Below, piece by piece: positions 1 through 12,600 of a stretch of DNA of 64,000 nucleotides; position 1 is the stretch's first letter; every line of letters begins with the position of its first letter. Origin of the DNA: Acanthornis magna (Eukaryota > Chordata > Aves > Passeriformes > Acanthizidae); the NCBI GenBank assembly GCA_036785705.1, contig JAWUZG010000070.1, positions 5,157,001 through 5,221,000 of the forward strand, given 5' to 3'. The notes under the pieces are model-generated. The model was not told the DNA's origin, searched no databases, and saw only the letters and a list, made by a program, of their open reading frames with translations. Position numbers and translations under genes: made by a program.

Positions 1-3000
1 TTTGGAGAGTAAATCACTTAAGTGTAGTAGGTTTTCACCTACTAAAGCATGAAAATTCTATTTTTAAAAGGTTACAAATATCTCTCTGTGCTGTGTGTGG
101 GAATATTCTTTTTTCTTCCTAATTTTTGTGTCCTTTTCAATACTGTCTAGGTAATAATTAGAATTGATGTAGAACTGTGTTTTCAAATACTGTTGAAATG
201 TTCTTATATGTTAGCATCAGAAATAATATAGAAACTCTCACCGAAACTAACCTAACAGTCAACAGGAAAGAAAAGCAATGTTTACTGAAGCCAATTTCTA
301 AATTGCTTACTGCTTTCCAAAGAAGGAAGCTGCTGTTGACACATATTAGAAGGCTCCAAAGCCATCATCCCTGTTTTGCACATCAGCTGCTACCCAAGCT
401 CATCAGCCTTATCAGATATTGTTGCAGTTTGCTGCTTGGGCAAGGACAAGGCAGCCTTCATGGATGTCACTTATAGCAAACTTTACTAGCACCATATTAT
501 ATTGGTCAAATAAAACATTTTCTTTTCCTTAAACGCCACATATTTATGTTTGCTTCAAGCATCTTTACCGTAACCAGCCTTGCTTACTGGAAAAAAAAAC
601 GACTCGCCTTTTAAAGAGATCGATTTTCCAGCTGAAACTGAAAACATTTTCAGTCTCATCCGTGCTGAGCTGAGAAACCAGCGTTTCTCATCTGTGCTGC
701 CTTTTCTGTTTTGCTGAGCTGTCACTTTTAGCTGAGGCAACCAACAGTCAGAGCACCACAAGGATTGTGGGGCCCGGAATGTTGTCATGGGCTGAGCACT
801 TTGGGGATGAGGCAAGAAAGAGCACAGACCACTGGAAATGTCTGAGAGGGGCTAGAAACATGTAAAATGTTTGTGTCAGAGGCAGTTGGCAGCAGCGCTC
901 TGCATCTGACTCAATCTAACTTTACAGATGAGCCTGTAAAGCCCTCGCTTCCGGAATTAGCGATCAGCAGGGTTAGATACGGATCCAGGGTACATCAGCA
1001 TCATGTCACTGAGTGCCACTTCTGCTCTAGTGCCAGTCACCAGCAAGAGATCTCATTTGCCCTCCAGGCTGGAATCACCTCAGCCTTAAGACTGCTTTTT
1101 CAGCCTCAGCACATGTTATCCCTTGAGTTGTTGTCCTCTTACCTCTCTTTTTTCACAGGAAAGGATGCTTCATTGTTGAGGGTACAAGGAAATTGCATGG
1201 GATTGAATTTGGACTAAAAGTCCATGCAAAGGAACCTCAAGGAAGCCAAAACAGATAGGGATCAACCACCTAATTCTCAATGTCATAATAGGTAGTTCTC
1301 TTCTTGAATATTCAAGACCAAATGCAAATCTGGAATGAGCTGGTTATAATAAAAATAATTTAAAATATTTGGATATTTGAAATGCAGTTATATGAGCGAC
1401 TTTTTATTAAATTGAGTTTCACTAGAGTGTGATGGCACCTAATTACACCCAAGTGCTGCTTTGGCACACTGTACTTCATATCTTAGTCATCCTGTAGGAT
1501 AAAAAGTTTGTTGATTTTGTTGCTGGTAATAATTACTGTTAGTATACTAATATTTTTTAACATGTTTTTCATCAGAAGCTGAACCTCTATCAACTTCATA
1601 CCTCCTAAATACATGAATTCTCTGTCTCCTCTAGTATTCAGCAGAAGCACTTAGGACCTCCCAGAATCAGATAGTAAAGCCCTAAGCTGCAAGTGAGCTG
1701 TTGTCTTCCTTCCTGAGGTGAGCATGACATTTTTGATAAAAAAACCCCAACAACCTGATTAAGCAATTAGTCACTAGTTGTGTAGTTGTATTTGCTTAGT
1801 TTCAGAGGCAGCGGCAAAGACTGGAGTAAAATGATCGCTAATAATCTCCTCCTTTTCACTTTGACACCACAAGTCAGAAAGAGTGTTAGTGAAAAAAGTC
1901 CAGCAATGAGTTTGTGCACTACAATTGTTTCTAGCAATGCGAGGGAATGTATCTGGTTTGGTTATGCTTCTATGTATTATTTGGCAAGTAAAAAATGCAC
2001 CCAACTGCAAAGCCTAGGAGGAGGCTATCCAAAACCTGTGTGAAATGAGGTGAGTTTTTTTTCCTTTCTTCTTGTAGTTGCTTTGGAAGGGAGTTTAGAG
2101 TCATGAGTAGATAAATTTTAGAGAATGCCTGCAGCTTCACAGTGTAGTAATGCATAGTGATCATTTTTATATGTCAATCAAAATTGTTGGCACTACAAAA
2201 TAGTTGTCAGGGCTCAAAAATTTAAGAAAGCTGATAACGAAAGTATAATATTAGATAGCCAAAGGTCAATTTAGACCTTAGTTGCATGTTGAGGGATTAT
2301 CAAAGTAGGATGCATTTACTCTCTCAGCTTTTAAGACATATTGTTACTATGATTAACATTTAGTTTTGTGATATATCCTGCATCCTGCCACTTTTGAAAA
2401 TGCACAGACTTGGTAATTCTGGTATAATAATTCACTGCATATAAGAATTTCCTTACCTTGGAAAATGCAAAATATCAGCATTAAATAATGTATAATAAAT
2501 ATCTGTATTAAAAAAGGGTTCACAGGGAGCTGCTCTTGTATTTTTAACTAGTTATATTCCAGAGAGAGTATTTGCAGATGCAATTTTGTCTTCCCATTGA
2601 TAGCACAACTCCTGCACACAAATAGTCTCAGAGAGAGCAGTGTGACTACATATGAGAGGGAGCACTTTGTGATATGGCCTTGCAGTGTCACTCTTGGCAT
2701 TTAGCTGCAGTGGGAGGCAAGGAGGTCAGCTCAGCAATGCTGGAGCTCCTGGCAGCTGGAGGCACTTCCACTCCAAATACCTGCATCCCCAAAAGCACTG
2801 CTGCTCATCTGGATCTTGTATGAATCCTCACTCCTAGCACTGTTTCTTGAGTAAATGGAATACATGCAACTCCCCATCTATTGGTGGGTTATGTTATGCA
2901 CACAATAGCAAAATGGTAATTAAGATGCCAGAATATAAACACATCTGCCATTAAATATCCAGAAAAAGGAACTTTTAGAAAATATTTTCTTATTCAATCT

Positions 3001-3120
3001 AGTTTGCATTAAGAGTATTGGATCAGAGATGTGAAGAAGAAGACATCTGCCATTTGTCAGTGGAATAAATCAATACAAAATCAAATTGATATAATTACGA
3101 AAAAAATGTTAAGCAGTCTC
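1..3120 (-). other. IL21 intron 2 (part); no later exon recognised
   Basis: This AT-rich stretch lies downstream of IL21 exon 2 on the minus strand. I looked there for the cysteine-rich third exon (mammalian pattern C..C with a CESYEKK-like segment) and found no convincing match. Small splice-bounded open intervals exist (for example 1143-1213) but do not resemble IL21. The remaining exons are more likely left of position 1. No repeat or RNA gene was seen. Confidence 0.5.
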
Positions 3121-3122
3121 AC

Positions 3123-3158
3123 CACAGGGTTTTCTGGTGTGTGCAGCAATTCAGCACC
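3123..3158 (-). CDS. IL21: IL21 coding exon 2 (36 bases)
   Basis: On the minus strand a pyrimidine-rich tract ending in ttttattttag is followed by 36 bases and then the donor GTGAGA. Phase 0 on both sides gives GAELLHTPENPV. It lies about 130 bases after exon 1, matching the closely spaced first two exons of mammalian IL21. It is too short to show up as an open reading frame alone. Confidence 0.8.
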
Positions 3159-3422
3159 CTAAAATAAAACAAGTCTAAGTTAGAAAAGTTTTAACATTTG
3201 AAAGTGGTATTCTTCACAAGATAATGTACTCAGCAATACATAATGCTTGAAAGTAATTTCAATATTATGACAAATACCATCACTTACCTTATCTTTCACT
3301 ATGGTTTCTAACTTGTCAATTGCCCTGCGTATCTGTTTATATTTTAACGTTCTGGGTGAAGCTGAAGTCGGCACCATAATGGAGCAAAAGAAAACCATGC
3401 AGAAAATAATCATCCTCTTCAT
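3123..3422 (-). CDS. IL21: Interleukin-21, 5' coding part (exons 1 and 2), partial
   Basis: IL21 is a secreted four-helix cytokine of the common-gamma-chain family, made by activated T cells and acting on B, T and NK cells. The coding start at 3422 opens with MKRMIIFCMVFFCSI, a hydrophobic signal peptide running to about residue 22-24 (ending near TSAS). The start of helix A follows (QIRRAIDKLETIVKDK), which lines up with the mammalian segment RQLIDIVDQLKNYV. Exon 1 (3288-3422, 45 codons) ends in phase 0 at a GTAAGT donor. Exon 2 (3123-3158) adds 12 codons (GAELLHTPENPV), equivalent to the short mammalian exon reading VPEFLPAPEDVE. The cysteine-bearing later exons were not recognised in 1-3120 and probably lie past the left edge. 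An in-frame ATG upstream (3515) falls before the expected transcription start and was not used. Synteny with BBS12 supports the call. Confidence 0.88.
3288..3422 (-). CDS. IL21: IL21 coding exon 1
   Basis: This exon holds 45 codons from ATG (3420-3422) to AAG, followed on the minus strand by the donor GTAAGTG. It covers the signal peptide and the beginning of helix A. The A at -3 (agg ATG, with a in the preceding triplet) and the IL21 sequence similarity from this Met decide the start. Confidence 0.88.
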
Positions 3423-3518
3423 CCTGATGAGTTCTGTTTTAAAATGTGCCAGGAGCAAGTTGTGCTGTTCAAGTGTAACACTCCAGTGTGAGCTGTGCTC
3501 AGGTATGCTCTGCACCTA

Positions 3519-3526
3519 CCTATATA
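3519..3526 (-). promoter_or_regulatory. IL21: TATA box of IL21
   Basis: The minus strand reads TATATAGG about 100 bases before the IL21 start codon. A TATA box here places transcription start near 3490 and leaves a 5' UTR of about 70 bases. This is a position-based inference. Confidence 0.65.
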
Positions 3527-3608
3527 TTGCTCCCTGCTGGAGATGTAGAACCCACCCATTTCACTTTGGAAAGCTTTGTAGAATGGATTAATGAGTAACC
3601 TTTTTTTC

Positions 3609-3619
3609 TTTTCCATTGG
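3609..3619 (-). promoter_or_regulatory. CCAAT box next to a GGAAAA (NFAT-like) core upstream of IL21
   Basis: Reading the minus strand, CCAAT (3615-3619) is followed directly by GGAAAA (3609-3614), about 120 bases upstream of the inferred start site. GGAAAA is the core bound by NFAT, the known calcium-dependent activator of mammalian IL21. The motif is short, so the assignment is tentative. Confidence 0.35.
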
Positions 3620-6600
3620 CTGGGTGCATGTACGTGAGCTTGTGCGTGGGGGGGCAGGGAATGATGGAGTGAAAGAAAATGTGCTCCATCTGCACATCGG
3701 ACAGGAAAAAAAGAGAAAAGGGTGAATTCCCATTTTCACTTTGAGTCAAGAAATGAACGTACTAAAAAGTAGGTACTTAGAAACCGCAGGCCTAAGTAAA
3801 CAAAGATTCTGCATTTTTTTCTTGTGTCATATAGCAACGAATCTCTTCAGTCCATCTGCAGCTCTTCTGTACTCTTCTGGAGAAATATGACAGGACTTCC
3901 TTCCAAATTTAAATGTATTTATCTTGCTTTGTGTCTCCAAGGGATGGTTGTTAGCTAGTTCCTCCTGACATCTCTGAACTGTGACTTTTGCATTCTCAGC
4001 ATAGTTTCTGTTAGAGTGGTGAATTAAAGCTCATCTTAGCATTTAAACCAGCTGGAATTTGCTTTAAATTTGCTTTGAACCAGTAGCAGATATACTAACA
4101 GCATTGTGGAGGGCATGCCCACTGGGGCTGAAGGTTCCAGGGAGAGATGTTTTTCTGGGAGAGATGAATCCCTGGACCAAGCCCATTACCAAGATGGGAG
4201 CAGTACTGGGAGAGCAGGGACTAAATCCTGGTGCGTCAGTCCCAAGGGACACTATTACTTGTGGCAGCTAAACACATTCAGTTACATCATTCAGCAGCTA
4301 GGTTTGAGGTTGGTTTTGGAATTTAATCTTTTCAAAGAAGATGTGGTACTGAGACCTGAGAATTCTCTTGGGAATCTAGAAGTACACTTGTTCTGGGTGA
4401 AATCCAAACTAAAGTCTGTGCAGGCGCTAGGGACTTACTGGGCTGCCAGCTCTAGGAATCAGTTGATTTTAAAATCACTGATCTTAATATTTCATCACAA
4501 AGAGGAAAAAAAACAGCTTTAAATGACTTTCACATATTATCATTCATTAATTATTATCAACACCATTAAAAGGTTCCTGTGTGGAATTAGTAGAGAGGAG
4601 TTAAAGTCACTTGGGCACCTTCACTGTGGTGAATAAAAAGTTGGCCATCTGTCTTTCAAATTAAATTTTTGCCTCTGAAAATCTGAAGGTTCCAGATGGC
4701 TTTGAAGGTGCTTTACAAAATCTACAGAGTTTGGACTGCACTTTCATGCCTGGTCATCTGTGTAATATGTTGACTTTGTATGAAATGCACCTCTGTCGGT
4801 CTGGTGGGTGAATCTAGGCTGTCAGGCTGGATCACTTGTTTATTGTTCATTTAAAAAGGAGCCTTTAACCTTGTGAGATGTCTGTCTGGCATATTCAACT
4901 GTTTGTTCTTGGTGTACAAACAATTGTTTACTCTATGCCCTTAATACTTAAATCATTTTTTACCTTTCAGAAAATGAATAGCTTAAAGGAATAGATTTTA
5001 CAGGTGTATGTGTCGATACACATAACTGCACTCAGGGTCTCATACATGCACACACAATCTTTCCTTGTGAAAAGGGTAGCTAATCACACCCAATAGAACA
5101 GAAATCCTGAAAAATGGGAACTGAAACAAGTAAGAAAAAAATACTTTCTTCTACCACATAGTCTGTAATTTTATTTCTTGAAGAAAAGGTAGTGTAAAGA
5201 TTTTTTAATTTTTTTTTCCTACAGTCATGTCTTAAATTAATTTTAGTTCAGCAGCACAGCTGCATTGGGAAGTACAGAGTATCTCAATAGGTTTTGTTGC
5301 AAAGATGTGTTAATTTATGGCTAAGGTTCATTAATGGAAATGGACAGCATCTTTTTTTTTTTAAAAACCATATGGTGACCAATGCCTGCTCCCTCCATCC
5401 CATTCCTGTGAACTCAAGGAATGGACTGGTGATTATGTTTGCCTCTACCTTTTATTGTCAGTGTTTGAACTGTGGATTCTTTTGGGAAGCTTATTTGAGC
5501 CCAGCTACAGTAGGTGGTTGGGCTTGCACTGGCAGGTATTTATGCATTTTTATTTGGTTGAAAGGTTGGGAATTTTCCAATTGCATGTGTAATGTGACTC
5601 TATTGGCTGTGATATGTGGTGGTTGGCAGTGTTTCATGCAAAGAGATCACTGCAGGTGGTTTGCTGGTCTGGACAACTTCAGAACCACTTAAAAACTTCA
5701 ATTAATGCACAATGTAATTCTCCATGTGTTTTCAGAAACACTGGGCTTGAAGGGACAGAGGCAGACCTCCACCAAAATCATGGGAGGTGGCAGGGCTCTG
5801 TCTGAGCTACTCCAAATTAAATCAGTTCTATCAGAGATCAGTTGTAAAGCTGGTGGAGTAAATGGGAAGTTAAACAATGGGTATTAGACAGTGTGGCAGC
5901 CTGTGCTTGCATATCAGGTCTCTAAAACTGCTGCATAGTCTTCTGGTTTGTGTCAGAGGCTGTAAGGCCCCAATAATTGCTTCAAGGAAGGTATGCTGAC
6001 AGAGAAAGTGAAATAAATGCAAGGACAAAGGAGGACTTCCTCTGTTGTCTAGGCTGTGGAGAAAACTCCTTGATATCCCTCTCATCAGATAAGAGCGAGC
6101 AGTGAGTTTTTTATATACGTCACTTCTCTCTTGTGGCTTAGGAACATGCTGAGTCAAACAATGACAGCCTCTCTCACACTGTCACCGGCCCAGCCCCACA
6201 GGGATGGCTGGAAAGTGGAAATGTAAGAAACCTCCCATCCCAGCCCCGCGAGGCCGAGTCCTCCTCTTTCCTCTTTGCGACAGTGCCACCCAAGAAAGAG
6301 CTGCATGACTTCAACCCCGAAAGCCCAGTTCCCCCACCCACATTTTCCTTTACAGGAGAGCTGAATGGAGGCTTTTCCCATGGCTTAGTCATGGCTATGG
6401 CTCAGTCAAAAATCTCTGTAATGTACAGGGCTGCTTTCAAAGAATTTTTATAACTTAGGTCTGTGAAATTTCGTGTGTGTACTACCTGTGACTTGGGGGG
6501 ATTGTAGGAAACAAGGGGAGACAGTTATGCTGGAAAACTGGGAGACTTGAAAGAAGACTCATGTAAAACAGATTAAGAAAAACTAGTCTTTAAAATATTT

Positions 6601-9600
6601 CTGACAACTTTGCAAGTTACTTCTACTCCCTTGGAATCTCATTTTCTTATGATAACCTCTGGTATAATTCTTTGATCTTTAAACTTTGCTTTGAAAAGAG
6701 AAAATCAAACCTGGGGAAAAAGTCTATCCTTAACTTGTATTTACTATAAAAAACAGAGTAAATATAACTCTGAATGTGGAGAAACAGACACTAAAATATT
6801 AATAGTCAACAATATAAAACCATTTACGTTCTCCATAATGTTCCTGCAGAGTCAACTTGCAGCCAATTTCTTTCCCATCGTGCTCCTTGGTCAGCGCAGT
6901 GATGTTTGTTAGGCACATAGTTCGATGTATTTGGGTCCTTATCAACTACTAATAATAAACTGTACTGAGAAAACATCCTGGCAACACCCAGAGCCTGAGA
7001 CCCACTCTGCACAGAGCCAGAGCTTCAGAACTGTCCTCTTGTGGGCACATCCTTTTAAGTCTCGTTTAATGCTGGGAGCAGCCTCCCACCTCCTGGGTCA
7101 CACCTTTCTCTGCATGTAGGATGGAGGAAGCCTCACTGGGTGACCAGGTGTGATCATCTGCCACTGCAGTCATCTGTGTCAGGCACTTCCTTCACGTCTC
7201 AGCTAAATATTAGTACATAAGACCTTGAGAGTTTGACCTCAGTAACAGCAAGAGCTTAGAGCTGTGCCTGAGCTGCGTTCCACCTTTCATAGAGAGTTTC
7301 ATTCTTCTTTACAGCAGTGCTCGTAATCTTTCCCCACTACCAGAGGACAGCCACATTCAGAAGACAAGGCAGCAGCTGACAGGATGTTCAGCTACCACAG
7401 TTCTCTTAAAAATTTGAGAGTAGACAGGAATTGTTCAGCTGAAAGCCACAGCTGGGGGGAGGTTGGGGCAATGAGCAAGACAAGTCATTGCTCCTGCTCT
7501 GTGTGGCAGCCAGGACTTCTGCTGCTCGAGGTCTGCAGGTCTCCTCGGGAAGGATAACCCCCAGAGCACAGCCTTTCTACCACAGAAGTGTTGTCTGTTT
7601 CCCAATGTTTCCAACATGTTTCTCAGTGATTCCACTAAGAGACAGGCCTACAGTGTGAAAAGCAGGCATGTGGTAGTGCTGAAACCCAACAGTGTATGTC
7701 ATGTTCATCCCGAATGTTGAGAAAGGAAAACCAGAAGTGATAGGCGCTGGTGTTGGACTGTGAATGGAGGGTGCAGAATGGCACAATGTAAAATGCTTCC
7801 TTTGTTCATTTACTGTTGTTAGTGAGCAGAAGGAAGAGGAGTCAGAAGAGAGTCACTTCTGTGTTACAGTATCAGTAGTATAAAACAGGTAACCTCCAAA
7901 CCATTACGGGCTCAAGATGGATGTTTCTAATGCACAGTCCTACTGCAGCCTGTGGGAAGGCACTACATAGCTAACATTCTCTGGGCAGCTGGGGCTCCCT
8001 GTATCCTGACATGCCTTGCATGGCGATCAGCATGACACTACAGCTTGTGTTTTGTTCACAAAATGAAAGGTTTGATGTTACAGATTCTTTTGGAAGTCAC
8101 TCCCAGGGTTTAGTGAAGCTGCTCTGCTGGTGTGGGATCTCGGCAGCAGTGCAGTTGTTCCCCTCTAATTACTCCGTCTCTAGAGTAAAATGCAAGGCAC
8201 ATGCCAGTCCCTCCTCCAGAAAATCTGGCCTGATTTTGCCTTATTAATAAATTTTATATAACTTTATCTTCAAAATAAAATCCCCTTTTTATTATGGTTA
8301 GTACTGGTAGAAGCAGATGACTGAATACCACTTACTTCTAACTAGTTCTGCTTTCTGGTTCTCAGGTACTACCGAAATATTACAGGTTGTACCATCCTTC
8401 ATCTATGTATGTGTGTTTACTGTTTATACACAATTTCTATTAGAATTATTTTTAATGATAGTGTCAGTTCCAAGTCCTATAAACCAGTCACATTGTTCTC
8501 CTGCCCTTTCTTTTGTGTCTTGCCAGGGGCAGTGTCATGTCTTATGGTGCTGGGCCACCTCTGGGCACAGCAAGAAGTAGTGAGTTCAGCAGAGCAGTGT
8601 GACATAGCACTGGAAGATGTGGTCTGCCTCCCTTTGGAGTGACTCCATGTCCCTGCTTGCACAACAACTCCTCAGCTTCCCCTGAGCACCACCACTGTGT
8701 GTGCTGCAGACCAGATGCTCTGTAGCTCCTGCAGCACAGGAGAGGCTTTGCTGTCACACTGTGTAGCTGAAGGGAAGGCTGAGGCAGAAGCCACCTCTGC
8801 AGTTCTCAGAGTGTAGTAATGCAGGTGCCTTCTTCAGCAGCAAAGCCACTTGCAGAACCTTCTCCTTCAGGTCACTGCTGCTCTGTGTCATAGTTTGTCA
8901 CAATCTGAGGAGCCTCTCTTCCAGGACCTTGTGTCATTAAAGTGAAATCCCTTCTCTGATGTAGAAGTAGCTATACCAGTCTAGTATTCTCTTAAATGGG
9001 AATACTAAGTGCTCTGTTTGTCATGCACGAGGTTGCTCTGTGAATGTAATAACTTTGTTATGACTTTACACTTCATAAATAGATCTTCTATTTAATTGTT
9101 TGCAGTAGTTTAAAAAATGCTGACGTGACCTAGCTTGTGCTATCCTTGACACATAAAACTTTAGTATCTTTGTAAAAACAACTTTTCTTTATGACCTTTT
9201 TTTCCAGATGTCTCTGCCTTCATCTATAACCAGACGGATATAACGTACGAATGTGTGTGCCTGTGCATGCAGATTTATCTGTTATGTGCACATACATACA
9301 GATTTGAGGAGCTATATAGCACAATTGTTTGCATAATGAGTTTCATTTCTCTTCACAGGTCAGCACCTTAAGCGAACCTTGGAAAAACTATTGTGTGAGC
9401 AGTCATCACACCAAGGCAGCAGCACCCGTTGGGTAGAGGTTGTCTTGGATAAAAAGCTGAATGCTGTGGTTTCAGTGACTTGTCGTTGAAACCTTGTGGT
9501 TTCTGTGTAGGAGGCTGTACAGGCTGGACACGTTCGACATCCTTGCTTCTGAGCTGTGAAATCTGTACATCTAATTTATGAAAATTATCTCTGGTTCAAT

Positions 9601-12600
9601 TTTATTCTTTTTTTTAATGAAGTCAACATATTTTCCTTGCATTCAGTGGAAATGGTAATGGAAATGTTTTCAGATGCACTGTAAGCATATTTTGACCTCA
9701 AAAAGCGAGACAAATCAAGATATTCTTGGTTATGCTTAAAGTCTAGGAAGGAAATATTAAATACAGAGAGCCAGATGTAAGAGGAAAGCATTTTCTCAAA
9801 TGTGGAGACAAAGTAAGTAACTGTGGGAGATGCAGAGGCATTATAAAATTAAAATTCTCCACCTGAGAATTTGATTTAAAAAAACCAAAAGAGCTAAGTA
9901 AGATAATTTAGAATAAACTATGGCACTGGTACCATTTAAGGTAACCAGCAGTATCTTAGTCTTTCAGGTGGTCTAAATAAATAAATTTGCATGTAAGGCA
10001 AATCCAAGACTAAAGAATCTAAAGGTAGGACAAAGGGGGAGTTGCAACAGAAGCAGCAGCAATCACAGTGAAACCTAATTGAACAGTTGATTAGTGATGT
10101 GCTTTTTCTTCTGTAGCTGAGTTCCATGCTGCATTCAGTGAATGGATTCACAGGATCACAGAATCATCACTTAACTGAAGCAGGAGGAGCCATGGACTCA
10201 CCTGTATTAGCCTTCATGCCTTCTCTCACTCTCCTCCCTTCTGCTCTGGTGAGTGCCTCCCATCCTGTAACTCCCCAGAAAGCTGAGCTGTAGCAGTACA
10301 GGACACCTGAGCCTCTAGTATTGGCAAATCCCTTTCCCTTCGCTGTCGGGAGCAGTGACTCCAGTGACTCCCCAAACTTTGTGTTCTCACCAACAGCAGT
10401 TTTGCCTCTTCCAGGCAAGTTCCCAGAAGCATGTACACTATTCCCTCCAAGTGCACCTATGAGAATGTGTTAAAAATGAGCAAAGAACTGTGGATAGAAA
10501 ACAAAGGAGAAGAAAAATAACATTCAAGGGAGTAAAACAAAGTTTCTTGGTGAAATACAAATGAAATTACTATTTGTGTGAAAAGAACTACTCAGTGTGT
10601 TTGTGGGAGTACCAAAATCTTTATGAAAATGTTAGTCAAAGACTTCTGTGTGAATAAAGATTGAAAGTGTGATCACCCACTTAGCTATTTCAGAGGGATG
10701 ACTGCAAGATTCATCTTAATAATTTTCGGTAATTTCCGTATCGAAACGTCAGTAGAAAACCATAGATTTTAATTCCTTGTTACTAGCCTTGTTACTACCT
10801 TGGTCCTTTCAGGAGAGTTGTTCCTTTCCAAGGAAATAAAAAAAATTTATATTTTTCTCTTAACATTGTACCTTTGACTGGAAAATTAAGGTGTCTTGTC
10901 CTACTGGTGTTTTCTTTTCAGAAACCTGCGCCAGTAAACATGATGACTGCATCTGTAGATGAATATACAAGAAAATAGTAAAACTGGTCTCTAAAAATAC
11001 TCTTCTGGACATGGACATTTTTCTTGCCTGTTACTTATGAGCTTCTTGCAGACTTAACAGTTGATACCCGGTCCTTGAACAGACAATGCTGTTTCTCTGA
11101 ACTATCTCTTGGGAAACCAAAAGACAAACAAGGAGGCACTGAGATTCTAATCCAGAACAATGAAGGCTTTGGAAAAATGACATTTTTCTCATTATCACTG
11201 CAAGATATGCAGATAACCAAGGATCAGCTTCCTTTTGAAGCACCCAGACTTTACCCAGAGGCAATATCATAGGATTCATCATTCCTTCCCATATAGCTCA
11301 GCTTCCACTCTTGGATCCTCCTCTTATGATTATCGTAAGGATTACACAACTACTTTGTTACTCAACCCATGATAAAACTCTATCATTGCCTCTTTTTCTT
11401 GATAGCTAAGCCTCCCAGGATAGTTGCATCCCTTAAATCTCGCCTTCTGCAGGTTTGAACTCTGATGTTGAGGGCTCAGCTGAAAAGTCAGAAGAGATGC
11501 TGATGGCACTCCAAAGGCTGCAAAATAGTTATACTTGATACTGCTGCCCAAAGGGCAAAAAACGTGAAGGGAAATGGAAACATTAAATCTGAGAACAGGA
11601 AAACTCACGAGAATCTCAGAAATAGCCTGAAGAAAAAAGGAGACAAAGATGTAATTTCCAAAACAATACCCGGAGATCAAAGGAGGCTGATGTGCTTTCA
11701 AATCGCTGTTTGTGGCAGATCTGCAGGGAAAGGTTAAAGAACATTGTTTCCAAAGGTGCTGTGAAAAAGGCAGAGTGTGGCAGAGAAGCAATAGACCTGT
11801 AGATTTTTTCTTACCTCTTTTCCTTGCCATTGCCCTCTGCATGACTGATTTGGCCACACTGAGAGAAATGTCTCCTTTCACTTCACTTTAAATTGCCTTT
11901 AAATTCAGCAGAGATTAAAAAGTTTCACCCTCTGATACGATAATGTGCCATGGAAACTCTCTTTACTCATTGTCTGAGCTGCCTTGTTTTCTCCTTTATT
12001 GCTAGACCTAGTTCAGTGCACAGACTTTCAGCTCTGTTCATCATATTGTGATTGATTTTATTGAGTTTGGCCAATTCCTGTCAAAGCTAATAAATAACTA
12101 GAAATATTAGAATGTTCTATGCTGACACTTTCATATGATCATTTCCGTTTTCCATTAATGATATTTAATTATCAAATTTTATTTTAAATAATTTTAAAAG
12201 CTGGGAAAGAAACCTTTCTTCATTGTTTGATGGAGAATGTCCAACCTGAAGTGAGCTTTTTTTTCTTAGCCATCTCAATAATTGCAGTGTGTTTTGTGCC
12301 ACTTCACATGGTTTCTGGCAAATGAAAAAAATCAGATACTCTCCCTGTTTTAGGTGATCAGTTCATTCAGTTCAGGTGATCATTTATAATAATTCACTGT
12401 TCTTTCTTAGATCTTTATGTTTTAGTATATGCGTTCTGAAAATTTTTTATTTTTTCACAGGTGAGAATCAGTGCCAGAGTTATATACAGTGAGAAACCAC
12501 TATTCCAGAAAATGGAAGACAAAGGAAGTAACTGTAAAAGGACACAAGTAAAACCAGACCTTCAGCATAAAAAGCCTGAAGTTGGTCCTTGTACTTTCTG

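Noticed and set aside
177..476. Possible later IL21 exon in the first 500 bases
   Set aside because: A pyrimidine-rich acceptor-like tract exists on the minus strand, but the downstream translation lacks the expected cysteine pattern.
3301..3591. 96-codon plus-strand frame over IL21 exon 1
   Set aside because: Shadow of the IL21 coding exon and its upstream region on the opposite strand.
10141..10165. Possible inverted CR1 tail (cacaggatcacagaatcat)
   Set aside because: Only the tail-like words are present; the adjoining CR1 blocks are absent, so chance or extreme decay cannot be separated.
11342..11881. 179-codon open frame on the minus strand
   Set aside because: No recognisable domain, no codon pattern typical of a gene, no splice or promoter context; it fits a chance open frame.
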